This document shows positions 42,546 to 54,939 of a DNA stretch of 64,000 nucleotides, one piece after another. Within the stretch, counting starts at the first letter, position 1; the number at the start of each line of letters is the position of its first letter. Both the position numbers and the translations under genes were made by a program. The notes below the pieces were generated by a model that was not told the DNA's origin, made no database searches, and saw nothing but the letters and a program-made list of their open reading frames with translations. The DNA comes from Cinnamomum chago (Eukaryota > Streptophyta > Magnoliopsida > Laurales > Lauraceae). The stretch spans positions 23,377,001-23,441,000 of the forward strand of contig CP142460.1 in the NCBI GenBank assembly GCA_038049695.1, read 5' to 3'.

Positions 42546-45431
42546 GGTAAGATCCGGCCCGCCACTAATTATATTTATTATTAAAATATTAGTATTATAT
42601 TAATTTAATGTATTTTAGTTATTTAAATGGTTAGGATTAAGTGGGGCACACGTTAGATTAGATGCGTGGTTTAGTGAGTTGGGTTAGTGGGTAGATGACC
42701 TGACCCATAGTTTTGACCCAATAACTTAAGCCCAGAGGATATCTTCTTAACATAATCCCTAATTTAAATATTCACAACTTATCTCTCTGCAACTCCTCCC
42801 GTAACCTCTTCGTCTTCTTCCTCTTTCAACTTCCCAAGCCATTCCAGCTTTTGGATCCAACCATCAGAATCAAGATCAGATGATACCAGCATTCTTGGCT
42901 CAACTTTCTCATCTCAGATAACCATTTCCTCAAATCATTAGGAGTAGATCTGTATTCTTGGGTTATCCCATTTTTCTTTCCAATGCTAGGTTTTGGGTAG
43001 GAATATCATACATCTGATCACCTGGGTATTTCTTTCTCATCTCTTATATCAGATTAGTGTTAGGATTGTGATTGAGTGTCGTGGTAATCTCGGATTGGGT
43101 ATTGGTGAGGATCTGTGCATTTTCTTCAGCCCCGGTGAAAGGCAAGTATCTAATCATAATCAACAAAATTTAATACATGTGTTTTTCTTGATTCCATTAT
43201 GATGCATATAGAAATCTTTGATGCCCTTTTTATGATGTTAATTGTTTTGTGATGAGATCGGAGATTGAAGATCATTGTATGGGTTTTCTTATTTTTTTTC
43301 TAGCGTTACTGCCACTCGATTTGTTACAGATTCTTGGATGGAAATCGTAGGGGTTTGTCACTGTGTATTGGTTGTGGCGCCCAGGTGGACCCCACTGATG
43401 AATGATCAAGACCGTAGATCTGGTAGGGGACCCACGGGCGACCATAGGGATGACGGACCCGTGTGAGGTGGGCCTGGTTTGGTCCACCATCCAGTAACTG
43501 TAGAGGAGGGTTGAAGGTATTGAAGAGGGTTTGGTTAGTTTCGTTTTTGGGATTGTGGGACCCATGTAGACCATTAATTTTAGATCGGGTCCCTACATCT
43601 TGAAGAGTGGGCTTGGGCGACCATAATGATGGGGACTGATCGGGTGCTCTTGATCAGTGGGACCCCTATTCGAATGGCCCAGTTCTTGTTTGGTGCCGAG
43701 TTCATTACAGAACTTGTTTCAGCTCTATTGCAGGAAGAAGAAGAACGAAGGAGAGAGAGAATGAAGGGGAGAGAGAATGATGATGTGAGGGGGATAAGGA
43801 GTGAGAGAGTGATGGAGACGTGTGGGGATGGGATAGATGAGGTAGGTGATCATAGCTAACACTTGTCCATAGAAAAAAAAAGAAAAAGTGATGAGTCCTG
43901 TGCATCAGTTGTGACATGCTTGTTGACTTTAAACACTTATGTCCATTAGATCTTGGATTTACAAAGAGAACCATTAGTTTTAATTAATTCAAATTAGACC
44001 CCTTTAACTTATAGTATAAAGAAGTGATTTGGAAAATATCTTAGGTGGGTCCTTGAGTTTTCTAAAATTATAGACCAAGATTATTTTTATTTGCAAATTA
44101 ATATTAAATGACATCTTAGTTTTTAATGTATTAAAATTATATTTTTATTAATTGAATCTTTGGACATAGTAAATACCGTCCGGGCAACAATATATTACTA
44201 ACATGGGGTTTAGTACTTTGTTTGACCTTGGAGAAATCCTAATGAATTTAAGTTCAACCCATCTCTATTGGAAAACCCTTAAGTGAGTCTATGCACCATT
44301 AATGGAAAAGGGATGCGTTGATCTTATATTTATTAGAGATTTCTATGGTTATGAGGTACGAGACCTTATGTTTGACCTTATGATCGATTCGTATTTATGT
44401 CTTAACCTTCGCATGCATATATATGTTGATTTAGGATATGTACTCCTTTAGATGCATACCCTATTGTGTATTATGGACTATAAAGTGGCTCGACAAATTT
44501 TGTATGACGATTTGATTATGATATGGGATGTGGAATGGCCAGCACTTTACTTTGACTTAGGACTCTTGTGTCGGAGTTTTATTATTCAGGTATATTATGC
44601 TTATATATTTATGTTTATGTGGGTCATTTATGGACGACTGCAGCTCGATATATGGACGGTTGATCACCGATGTCACCGGATCACTTATAATCCGCTTTGA
44701 ATGTGAACAGGTTATCCTGATTTGTTTTAATTCGATCGGTTTATGACCACCGAAGTTATGGATGGGCTCTCCCGATTTATTTAGGGCAGACCACCCAAAA
44801 CGGGGACACTTGTCTTCGTGTGAATCATATTGCTCCTTTTGTTTTATTTGGATTATGCTTACGTCCTTTCTTGGCATTATTACTGTCATTACTTCTATAT
44901 GATCGCTCTCGTTTATATTCTTCTCGTTGTTGTATTAAATTTCGAATTATGATTATGTACTTGCTATTTACGTTGTAATATTTGGTGCATAGGTACTGAG
45001 CCCTACTTTACCCAGGAGACGGAGGATGATCAAGCGTTTCAAACGTTTGAGCCAACTGATGAACCCGAGTGGGATGCCGGAGACGGTTTCAGAGCCGTCT
45101 GAGCCTGCATGAGAGTGAACGTCATCTTAGCAATTCTTTAGATGAACTTCCTTTAATGATAAACCTTTCTTTAGTAATTGTTTTATTCTTTCTGCAACTT
45201 TAACATTTAATGTTTATTTGATTTTCGTATTGAATCTTATTTATGATCATTGAATACCACTTGAATAAGCTTCCGTTGCATTTAATGAAATATATTTTGA
45301 CTCACCACAGGTTGAAATATTTTTTTTGTGGGTCCACTTTTTGGAAGCTTGTGTTGTATTAAACACAGGAATATTTGAATTTAATTTATTTTTCACGTTT
45401 TTCCCCAATTCTTATTTTGGGGGACGTGACA
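42546..45431 (+). mobile_element. Solo gypsy-type LTR, 2.89 kb
   Basis: A perfect 5-bp duplication TTTTA flanks it (42541-42545 and 45432-45436). It starts GGTAAGATCCGG (TG changed to GG) and ends GGGACGTGACA. It resembles the gypsy A LTR in size and ends, and shares TTTGGTGCATAGGT (44981-44994) followed by a frame starting TEPYFTQETEDD. There is no gene besides that possible short acidic frame. Confidence 0.82.
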
Positions 45432-45794
45432 TTTTATCTTATGCTTCTACAATATTCTCACTCACTGTTATCTTTTATTGTCTTGGATAAAATTCTATCA
45501 TCCTCTCTCGTACATGCACTCGTCACGACCTTATGATCTTATCCTTTTTCGTGAAGCCATACGTTGAAGGCTTTTTTAAGAATAATCATAGATCTGATTT
45601 AGTAAAACACTAGCTTAAAGGAGTGGATTGCAATAGTGGACTTACAAGATACTGTCATCAGCAGTAAAAGACGACGATAGTGAGGTATAAATATTAGTTA
45701 AGGGTTTCATACTTTCATATTTTAACAATTGCATGATCTATTCTGTGATATTACCTTGCAATTGAGAGAAGGTATCAAAGATTCTACGTTAGAT

Positions 45795-46507
45795 TGTTAG
45801 AGTTATTATAGAAGAGTTATTAGTTTGGATTTTAATATTTTCTTATTATTCTTATCGTCTTTTTATATAAATTGAGAAGTTTGAGTTAATAAAAGGATAT
45901 ACTAAAACTTCTGTCAAAATGTAGCTTCTCAACTCTCATTGTGGTATCAAAGCTTTGGGCCTATATAAATCTTCCAATTACCCAGCCACGGTCTCATCCC
46001 GTTGCTTTTGCAATAATCTCTACCTCATTTTTTACCCTTTTAAATAAAATTCAAACATCCTCTCTTTTGCACATATTCATCTTGACATCAGAATCTCATC
46101 ATCTTCATCGAGCCCATGATGAATGCTTTTGAAAGAATCAAGACAAGTTTGATCAAGTACGTCAACACCGATACACTAGAAAAGAGTCAATCGTGATAAT
46201 GATGGACTCTACACGACAAATAATGAACACTACCAAAAGATGACAATCATTCAATATATCAAGAGAGAAAATGGTTATACATTCTTTTATTTTAATAATC
46301 GTAGGATCCATTTCATGAAAAGACTATAACTGAGTAAAGATGTTAGAGACTTAGGATTGATTTGTTAGCATTAGTTTCTTACATATATTAGGGATAGAAT
46401 TATTAGTTTGAAATTTGATTATTCACTTCTATTGAATAAATTGAGAAATTTGGGTTAATAAAAGCCTATGATAAAACTGTTGTCAAAATGTAGCCTCGTG
46501 ATTACCA
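45795..46507 (+). mobile_element. TRIM element, 713 bp
   Basis: Two short LTRs (45795-45938 and 46341-46507) share TGTTAGAG starts, AATTGAGAA...TTGGGTTAATAAAA and a TGTCAAAATGTAGC block. The primer site TTGTGGTATCAAAGCTTTGG follows the first LTR. The internal 400 bp codes for nothing recognisable, as in TRIMs. Flanking 5-mers do not match, so the copy is old or rearranged. Confidence 0.75.
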
Positions 46508-46690
46508 TTCTTATATATATAGTCATAGCATTATACTATTCATCTAGGGTTGACTTTGTAAGTCTTATTTTTCACAAATTCGATATGAATTTCTGTTTTA
46601 GAGGCTTTTTACTGAAAAAACCACTTTATGCGGTCAGCACACCAAACAGAGAACATTTGGCAAACATGCACCTAACAGGGAATCCGTACA

Positions 46691-47431
46691 TAAAAAATGT
46701 GGATCCTTTCTATGTGGTGGACTATATGGAAAGTTAGGATTGACTTTATTCATAGAGGTCAACCATTAGATCCCTCTAAGATCATTGGATTAGTCCAAAA
46801 GATGCTTGATGATCTCACATGCCACTATAGGGACATTCCCTTAAAAAAAGATTTGAAACTCTCCTTAGACCCTTTAAGGATCTCGAGCAAAGAGGATATT
46901 ATAATCTTCTCGGATACTGCCTTGAAGGCTAAGGAAGGTTTTACTTCGTTTGGATTCATTATGATGTTAAATGATGTCATTGTGGGTGCAGGTGCTTTCC
47001 AAGGGCCCAAAGTCGTCTCTTCAAAGGAGGCCGATGCGAGGGCGGTCTTTGCTGCATTAGAAAAGGCTTGGAAGAATGGTTTTGATAGGCTTCGTGTTTT
47101 GACGGACGCTCAAGAAGTAGTTGTTGCTTTGAAGGGAGGCTTTGATTGGTCCATTAACTCAATTATTGTAGACATTAAATCTTTGGTTTCCTTATTTCTT
47201 TCTGTAGACTTTGAATTTATCCCTAGGGCTCTAAATGAGCAAGCTCATAGGCTTGCTAACTTTTGCTTTTCTAGTAGACAGGATGTAGACTGGAAATGGG
47301 CTTCAAGTATCCTTTTGTCCAGGGGTTAACTGTTTTCTCTTTTGTCATTTTTCTTTTTTCCTCCTGTTGTTCTTGTGTGTTTTTTTAAATGAGATATCTA
47401 TTCACAAAACAGAAAAAAAAAAAAACACACC
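46691..47431 (+). mobile_element. 5'-truncated LINE with open RNase H frame, inside the Pack-MULE TIR
   Basis: It is flanked by a 14-bp duplication AGGGAATCCGTACA (46677-46690) and AGGGAATCCATATA (47432-47445) and ends in an A-run, as expected for target-primed insertion. A 210-residue frame (46697-47329) stays open: a WTIWKVRIDF linker, then RNase H with FSDTALKAKEGFTSFGF, SKEADARAVFAALEKAW, VLTDAQEVVVALKGG and FIPRALNEQAHRLANFC. It is the C-terminal part of a LINE ORF2, not a complete protein. Confidence 0.85.
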
Positions 47432-47685
47432 AGGGAATCCATATAGGATTCCTAATTTTTTTAACCAATTTTTTTTTGCAGTCGAATTCAGCTTTTAATT
47501 TTAGCGCTGGAGGTCGAATTCGAACTTGAGATAGAAAGTGACCCTAATACATTTTAGTTTCCTGCGTCGAATTCAACCTTGTAAGAAACACTCGAAGGTT
47601 GCATTCGACTGGAAATGTACATGCTTTTTTTTTTTTACTTTAGGTACTGGGAGGGCAGTAAATGGACCTAATACAACATCCTCAA

Positions 47686-48022
47686 CACAAAAGAGATTTA
47701 TGAGTATCTGGAAACTTTATCTGTAAAGATGCAGGAAGCAAGCTATGTACCTGATACGACATCAGTTCTTCATGATGTTGATCAAGAAGAGAAGGAAACA
47801 GTTCTTCGTGTCCATAATGAGAAGCTTGCTGTTGCATTTGGGATCATGAATACAGTTCAAGTGACAATGATTCAGATCATCAAGAACCTAAGAGTCTGTG
47901 GAGATTGTCATACCACAAACAAATTTATTTCCAAGATTGTCAGTCGATAGATTGTTGTCAGAGATTCAAATCATTTTCATCATTTCAAAGACGGGCTCTG
48001 CTCCCGTGGGGACTATTGGTGA
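47686..48022 (+). pseudogene. Captured C-terminal end of a PPR-DYW protein
   Basis: The frame reads KEIYEYLETL, then SYVPDTTSVLHDVDQEEKE, HNEKLAVAFGI, IIKNLRVCGDCHTTNKFI, and ends HFHHFKDGLCSRGDYW before a TGA at 48020-48022. This is the DYW deaminase-like domain of plant organelle RNA-editing PPR proteins, with the HxE and CxxCH zinc-binding motifs present. A stop (TAG at 47948) replaces a codon before IVVRD, and a frameshift lies near 47680. A second, partial copy of its last part is at about 48145-48230. It was probably captured by the Pack-MULE. Confidence 0.85.
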
Positions 48023-49080
48023 GATTGAATAAGAAGAAAATAAATTTTATAGTACAAACCCATTGGGCTAGGTTTCCAGGTAATTGTGATGTCCTCATTT
48101 TGATGCTTGTGGGCATATTGCTCTACTTCCTAGCCAATTTTTATTATGTAAGATTGTCAATTGAGAGACTGTTTTGAGGATTCAAATCATTTCATAAATT
48201 CAAGGACTGGTTCTGCTCCTGTTGGGCTTGTTGGTGATATTACTTCATAAGGCATTTTGAAAACCAATTCTGACTCCTATGGTACAAACCAATTAAGTTG
48301 CGTTCAACTGTTGTGCAGTCTTCACATGCTGCTTGTGCCAAGACTTCCTTCCTTGTTTCAGATTTAAGGTCTGGCCTTTTTAGGCCTTGAGGCCTCTTCT
48401 ATTCTTCGACGCTATTGGCTTTTGAAGATAAAAAAAGAAATATCATCAAAGAGCTAACTACAAGAATCATCATCTTAGCCTCATCCGGACATCCAATCAT
48501 TCTGGGGTTGGCAGCAACAACAGGAATATTTAAGAATAGTTTAATTCCAAATTTTTAATTTAATAGGTGATTTTCAAGCTTTTTCTTCATTTCCATTTAA
48601 TTGAAATGAAAATGTCAATGACAAGGTGAAAAACTCATGTATTGCCCTCCCAGTACCTAAAGTCAGAAAAACTCATGTACATTTCCAGTCTAATGTGACC
48701 TTTGGGTGTTTCTTACAAGGTCGAATTCGACGCAGAGAACTAAAATGTAATAGGGTCACTTTCTATCTCAGGGTCGAATTCAACCTCCAACCTCCAGCGC
48801 TGAAATTGAAGATTGAATTTGACCACAAAATAAAAATTGGTAAAAAAAAAAAAATTAGGAATCCTGTACGGATTCTCTGTTAGGTACATGTTTGCCTAAT
48901 GTTCCTTGTTCGGTGTACTGACCACATAAAGTGATTTTCCCGGAAAAAAAACCTCTACGTTTTATTTAACTTGAACAACTTCATGTAATTCCTTTCTACT
49001 TAGCTAAACATCTTCTAATAATTTCTTGAATTGTTACTTCTAAAATTTTGTTTCAATGCTTGTCAATGGTAAATTTGTAA

Positions 49081-49552
49081 GGGAGGATTTTAAAAAAGTA
49101 TAAAAGTTCTCACTCATTTTCAAAAAAGTATATGTGGTTTTGAATATTTCAAAAAAGTAAAAATATTTTCCATTTTTCTTCCAATCAAGTCCTCTTCGTA
49201 AAGAAGTTTGAAAGACAAAAAAAAAAAAAAAAAAGAAAACCCATATGGAAAAAAAATTCCAATGATTTGGGATCCATATAAGTCTTTCTTTTTCTAACCA
49301 TCTATGCATAAAGGTAATTAAAGAGAACCGTGCTAGGTCATTTGAGTTGGACTTGATTATTTCTTCTTCAACAATTGATTAAAGGGATAATTTACAAATT
49401 GGTATTAGGGTATTTTTGTCATTCTCAAAAAAAATTATGAGGACTTGATTGAAAGAAAAATAGAAATTTTTTTATATTTTTTGAAATACTCAAATCTTCA
49501 TGCACCTTTTTGAAAATGAGCCAAAAGTACTATACTTTTTTTGAAAATTCCC
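49081..49552. mobile_element. Foldback MITE, 472 bp
   Basis: About 115 bp at each end pair as inverted repeats (GGGAGGATTTTAAAAAAG on the left against GGGAATTTTCAAAAAAAG inverted from the right, each reaching TCAAGTCCTC). The centre holds a run of A and no coding region. A target duplication is not clear. Confidence 0.65.
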
Positions 49553-49559
49553 TTTTTTA

Positions 49560-50748
49560 AAAATTTTCATATATTTGAACCCATAATTTGTTCATATGCC
49601 ATTAACACCATCGCGATTGATGATCATAACCTTAGCCTTATCCCATCAAACTCGTTTAGTTAAAAAGTCTTATTAGGCTAAAATATAAATCATGACAAAG
49701 ATTTTGGCTACTTCTTGCTGGGGAAAAGTGTAGATCTTTCACTCTATACGAATCATTAATTACTTTGAGCATGTTTCTTTACTGGATAATTCTTGTTCCC
49801 AAAATTTGTAAATGCCCAACGTAGTGAAATTTCTAAATCCTCCTTTGTACTTAAGCATCCCGGAATTCCACTGGTAGCTCGGTTCTTGAGGCATCTTCCT
49901 TCCATAAAAACAACTACGGATCAATCCACAACTATAGGATTGATGGTGAGAGACTCGTGTGAGTGTATGTACCCGTGTGCGTACTTACCTTATAAAAAAG
50001 AAAAAAAACATAAAAAACAAAGGTGCTAGAATCTCAAATTCTGCTAAGGCATTTGAAAGCTTTTAAATGGCTTAGATTTTGAAATTCTTTTGATGAAATA
50101 TGACATTTGCAAATGCCAAGGACAAACCATCACATCATGTCCAAAAAACCACCAACATCTCTCCTCAAATTCTTATCATAAAATCTGGCAAAATACAAAT
50201 GCCCTTCCTTTTTTTAGATGTCCCAAAAACTTACAAGAAGAGCTCATCCCACCATAATATTGTGGATACAATTAATAATGTGGTCAATTTCATCTGGATT
50301 AACTCGTAATTAAGTAAAACTTGGCTTCATCCCATCTTAGAAAAGGGCATTCATTTTGTGCAGTTCAATTGTTTTAATAGGTGGCCTTTACTATGGAGGT
50401 CCATTTCCCTCACACGAAGCATGAGTGATCGTGAGACAGTCAAAAGATCTAAAATCCTCCATTAGGCAGCAGCTACAGAAGGGGGTGGAAGAGGGAAGTC
50501 AATTCTAAGACATACAAAGAGGTGAGTTTGAATCATATCTCGCCATCGCTGGCAGTAAGAATTTACAGGGTCCTCTCAATTGTCGGTGGTGGGGCCTACT
50601 TTCTGACCATCTTGATCAAAGGTGATTGTCGATGTGAATAATTAGAGATGCAATATCATTTTGACAGAGTAATACTCACCGTCGGTAAAACATGTACTTT
50701 GTAATTTATAAATTTCAACTCAATCCTCATCTTTTTATTACTTGTTTT
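49560..50748. other. No gene seen
   Basis: AT-rich spacer between two transposable elements. No supported feature. Confidence 0.5.
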
Positions 50749-50757
50749 ATCTAACCA

Positions 50758-50935
50758 GAGGATTTAACCGGAAAAATCACTTTATCCGCACGTGTTGCGC
50801 GACCAAGTACTTTAGCAAGTGGGGCACCATTTAGAGCAATTTGGCCCAATTTTCATTTTTTTACCTATTTGGCACAGTGTCGGCGCCGACCTTATTTACA
50901 CTGAATAAGGTCGGTGATGACCCTATCCGCGAACC
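50758..50935 (+). repeat. Left TIR of the 10.4-kb MULE
   Basis: It pairs with 60949-61130. Blocks such as AAGTACTTTAG, GTGGGGCACCA and TTAGAGCAATTTGGCCCAAT are identical in both. It contains a perfect 11-bp stem, CCGACCTTATT (50886-50896) with AATAAGGTCGG (50904-50914). Confidence 0.93.
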
Positions 50936-52796
50936 AAATTAGGGCTCATATCCTTGTTTCTTCTCATTCTTCTCTTTTCTCTTCCACCATATCGTCGAGA
51001 TTGAACTTGAACGAGTGACGAAGAGCGGTTGCTTCCATTTCCAGAACCCCCAGTCTTTAAACTGAATTCCTCAACTGCTTCTCTTTGCTCCCATTATTTT
51101 TTCCATCGTCCGTGATTTCTACTGACACTTCAGAGGTATCTATCTCCTTCCGGTTTTGAATCATTGTCAATGTTTTTGTATTTTTCCTCCCTTTTGTTTT
51201 CTCGCTATATTGCATATGATATCTAAGTGCATGATTTGTTATCTTCAACGTCGTATTCGATTTGTACATTGTTTGTTTGCATTGATTAAGGTTTGTAGGT
51301 TCCAAATTTGGGGTATTTCTAGTTAAGAAGGACGATGGAGGATTGGGTTTTGTTTTAACACTTTCAGAAAAGTTTGAGTGAGTTATTTTTGTTTTAACAG
51401 TATCAAACCTAAGGATGTTGTATACGGTCAAATGCCACTAGTGGTTCATTTGTTCCTTTTTTGTATTTCTACATTTTGACATGTTTTTGTATTAGCCTCT
51501 CAAAATCTCTTCATAATAAGAGATAGATGGACCATTAGCAACTGCAGCGTGTAATGCATCAATTCATATGTGAAAAAAAGAAGAAGGATCCCTATTCAAA
51601 GAACCACATCCACATGAGTGATCGAACCATATCATCACCTCCTCACATGCCCTGAATATTGCACACAACACGTAGAATGCGAATTGATAACACATTTGAA
51701 CTACAGTGCCCACCATCTTTAAAAGAATTACACCACAACATTTAATACTCAGAGCTTTATCAACCAATCATCGCCTCACTCCCTAAATAGATTGTTACAG
51801 TTTCAATGGCTCTACACCATTAGTTATCATGAAACTGGTACAAGGAACTTTCTTTAGCAAATAGGTTTGACATTTATATACTAACACAGTCTATATCCCC
51901 TATCATTTCAAGAAATCAAGATGAATAACTGATTGCAACGATAATCTAGAATGTAAATAGATAAATAAGAACAGATCTATGGTTTTAATCCATCAGTGCT
52001 GGTTTTATTTAGTTGGGCTTCGTGCTATCTGGTGAAATCAATGACAATGTATATGGGGTTTGGATTGATGAACAAGCACTTCATTGGCTGATTTTATTCA
52101 TTTTAGGCTTTCCTTACCGCCTTGAATGATTGATAGAATGGGTGTTTTGTTTTGAGGACAATTGAATGAATAGTTGGTAATATGTTTTTGTTATTCTTTG
52201 GGTGGTGTATAATTGTAAAAATGTAGTTTATGGGTTTTATTTGATGATTTGTGTTTTGTGCTTTGTGGTGGAATAAGTTTTAATGTGGACATTGTGTGGC
52301 TTGAATACCTAATACAATGGGTGTTTTGTGTTTTAGGGCAATTAAATGGATGGTTATATGCTTAGCTATTCCTTAGGTGATGTGGAAATGTGGAAATGCA
52401 ATTTTTTATCATTCAATGATTTGTATTTGTGATGAAATCAATGTTGATCCGTGCACTGTTTGGATTGATGGACAATTTCTTGGCTGATTTTGTTCATTTC
52501 ATATCTTCTTTGCGGCCTAAATGCTTGTTAGAATGGGTGTTTTGTCTTTAAGATAATTGAATAAATAAATAGTTATGTGTTTAGCCATTATGGAGATACA
52601 TACATGACCTTGATTTTCATAGGATTTGAATTACTATGGTGATGTTTGTGTTTTCATTTTCCATATGCCTCTTGATTCATCTTCCATTATAAGGGAGAGT
52701 ATTGGGTTGTCGGTTTTGGATATTTGGCTTTCATAGTTTATTCATGCTTGCTTTCATAACATTCAATGCTATCATGTCTAATTTGGATGTACACAA
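50936..52796 (+). other. Leader region of the MULE plus-strand gene, with direct repeats
   Basis: No clear coding region. A repeat built on TTGGATTGATG, TTGGCTGATTTT and GAATGGGTGTTTTGT occurs at about 52060-52205 and 52465-52590, with a shorter copy at 52310-52375. It may be promoter and 5' leader. Confidence 0.5.
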
Positions 52797-54573
52797 ATGT
52801 CTAAAGAGAATACAAGTAACACCGAAGTGCCCCACAACAAGGCTAGTATCTTAAATGCACAATTAACCAGCCGTACTTTTGTGCGAGCTAGAGCACCACA
52901 TCTCCGCCGCTATCGAACACGGTTTGGTATACTCTCTTCCACACAACCAATAATCAATTGTACTTCCTTTCGATCTATGGCTAACGTTATTCAAACTATC
53001 ATTTTTCTCACAGGAGTTGAGCACATACAAATGCTTTCCCATTAACACCGACTATGGGAAGTGGGACTTGAACGAGCGACAGATACAGTGGGTTACCAAG
53101 GCCGGGTTGTATCATTTGGCTCAGATGAGGTGGATGCGTATCAACCATCCATTGATCATGGGGCTGATTGAGCGGTGGAGGCTGGAGATGAACACCTTTC
53201 ATCTCCCATTTGGCGAGGCCACCATCACATTGGAGGATATAGTTTACATCTATGGTCTACCTATAGATGGTCCACCCATAACGGGCTATACATACACCCA
53301 CTACGAGATTAACGATCTCTGTCAGGAGCTGCTTGGTGTGGTCCCCCGAAAGAAAGAATACTACAATGGAGTTTCCCTCAAGTTCACTTGGCTGGAACGG
53401 GTGTTCCGTCCCACTTCGGAGGAGTAGAGGGAGAGGGAGAAGCTGAAGCAAAAGGGAAAGAAGGAAAAAAAGTAAAGGAGAGGCGAAGAAGAAGATGACA
53501 GAGGCCGAGGAGATGTGCAGAACTCAGGCCTATTTGGTTTTTTTTTTATTTTTATGGTGGGACAGATTCTTTGTAATTTTTCAGGGGCACAATGCCCCTT
53601 TTATATTTTAGGGTTGTTTAAAGAGTTTGGCCCTACTCATGGGCCTCCGCTTGTTTAGTCAACCTGTATAGAATGCTAAACAAGAGAGTTCATTGGGAAG
53701 GGGTCAAGAAGCGTGAGATTCCCGACCCTACCGATGAAGGGGATGTTATTGAGAAGAAGTTTAAGTCTTTTTCTGGCCCCCTCCAGCATCTTCAGGTGAG
53801 CTTGATTATTTCTTCTTCATACTTTCACTATTTATATCTTAATGTTCTAATAAATTACTCTCTTTTAACAGATCTGGGCTTACACCAGAATGAAGATTGG
53901 TAGAGGTCTAAGTCCAAGCCACCGCTTAAACCATAAAATATAGTTTCCCCTCATGGTTACATGGGCCAACCGACTTAATGGAATGACTCATCTTACAACC
54001 GTGAGAGAAGTACAAAAGAAACTCAATTACCTCCCGTCTAAAGAGGTAGAAAGATTTCATTTCAATTTTTCCATAATTTTCATACTTACTTTAATAGTTC
54101 TAACTTACACAATGCTTCATGCACAGTTCGAGTGGCAGTCGTACAAAAGTACAGAAATGATTTTTTTCAAGCATGTCTCGAAGGCTGACAAAGCACTCTT
54201 CACAACAGACTCTCCCCTTATATCAAATTGGGTGTTGGAGCGTCACCCTACCCCTAAGGTCATGAGGCAGTTTGGCTTGAGGCAGACGGTGCCTCCACGC
54301 TTTTTCAAGCCCATCGCGCGGAAATCAAATAATGGGAGATTTATTATAGATATGAGTCTAGTGCATGAGGATGAGGTGAAGTCATGGGAAGCTCAGGCAA
54401 ACAATGTTCTCAAGAGAAAAGGAAAGAAGACTAAAGGCGAGGAGGATGAAGAAGAATGCATGAGATGGTATGAAGCGAATACCATCATGCGTATTAGCCA
54501 TGTTAGGCAACGCGACGAGCCACAAAGGGATCCTCCCCCACAGCTCGATGCCCAAGCTCCTACTGTCCCATAG
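52797..54573 (+). pseudogene. Plant mobile domain (PMD) part of the MULE gene, broken
   Basis: A first exon may start at the ATG at 52797. The PMD begins near 53080 with KAGLYHLAQMRWMRINHPLI and NTFHLPFGEATITLEDIVYI, YGLPIDGPPITGY. A TAG at 53425 stops this frame. Later PMD motifs follow in other frames (SWASACLVNLYRML near 53630-53680). A GT-AG intron (about 53797-53870) leads to QIWAYTRMKIGRG, another (about 54047-54126) to SNWVLERHPTPKVMRQFGLR. The family occurs in MULE and gypsy elements and in the host MAIN/MAIL proteins, which act in genome silencing and stability. The role inside transposons is unknown. Confidence 0.85.
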
Positions 54574-54939
54574 ACTCGAGTATGACGTTCACACCCTTTC
54601 CATCCCTTACTTTGCTTCACATTGATTTAGTTAATATATTTTCTAACATGATCCTTTCAATATGTCAACTGCAGGTCTCTCTCTTCCTCAACTACGTCGT
54701 ATGGTCATGCGATTGTTAGATCGCTGCAAATGTGGACCTACTCTCCTTCATAACTTCGATTAAGAAAAAGGTCGAGAGATTTAGGTCCACATTTGGGACT
54801 ACGTACCAGGACTATGTCGAGACATGTAGTTCTTCCACTAAAGAAGATGATGACACTCTCATAAGGATATAAATAAATTCGAGCATTCCATTTTACGAAT
54901 TGATGAATGATTTTGGTGATTTCCTCACCATAACTTGCT

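Larger units (their letters stand above)
46601..48955. mobile_element. Pack-MULE with captured PPR-DYW sequence
   Basis: The 9-bp flanks TCTGTTTTA (46592-46600) and TACGTTTTA (48956-48964) match 7 of 9. TIRs of about 320 bp (46601-47666 without the nested LINE, and 48634-48955 inverted) begin GAGG and include CACTTTATG. Between them lies the end of a host PPR-DYW gene. It has no transposase, so it would depend on another MULE. Confidence 0.82.

Noticed and set aside
43626-43974. Frames with Arg-Glu or Ser-His-Leu repeats in the solo LTR
   Set aside because: They come from GAGAGA-type low-complexity sequence and lack any domain.
46468-46737. 89-codon plus frame crossing the TRIM end and the Pack-MULE TIR
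   Set aside because: It spans the borders of two transposons and has no domain; chance frame.
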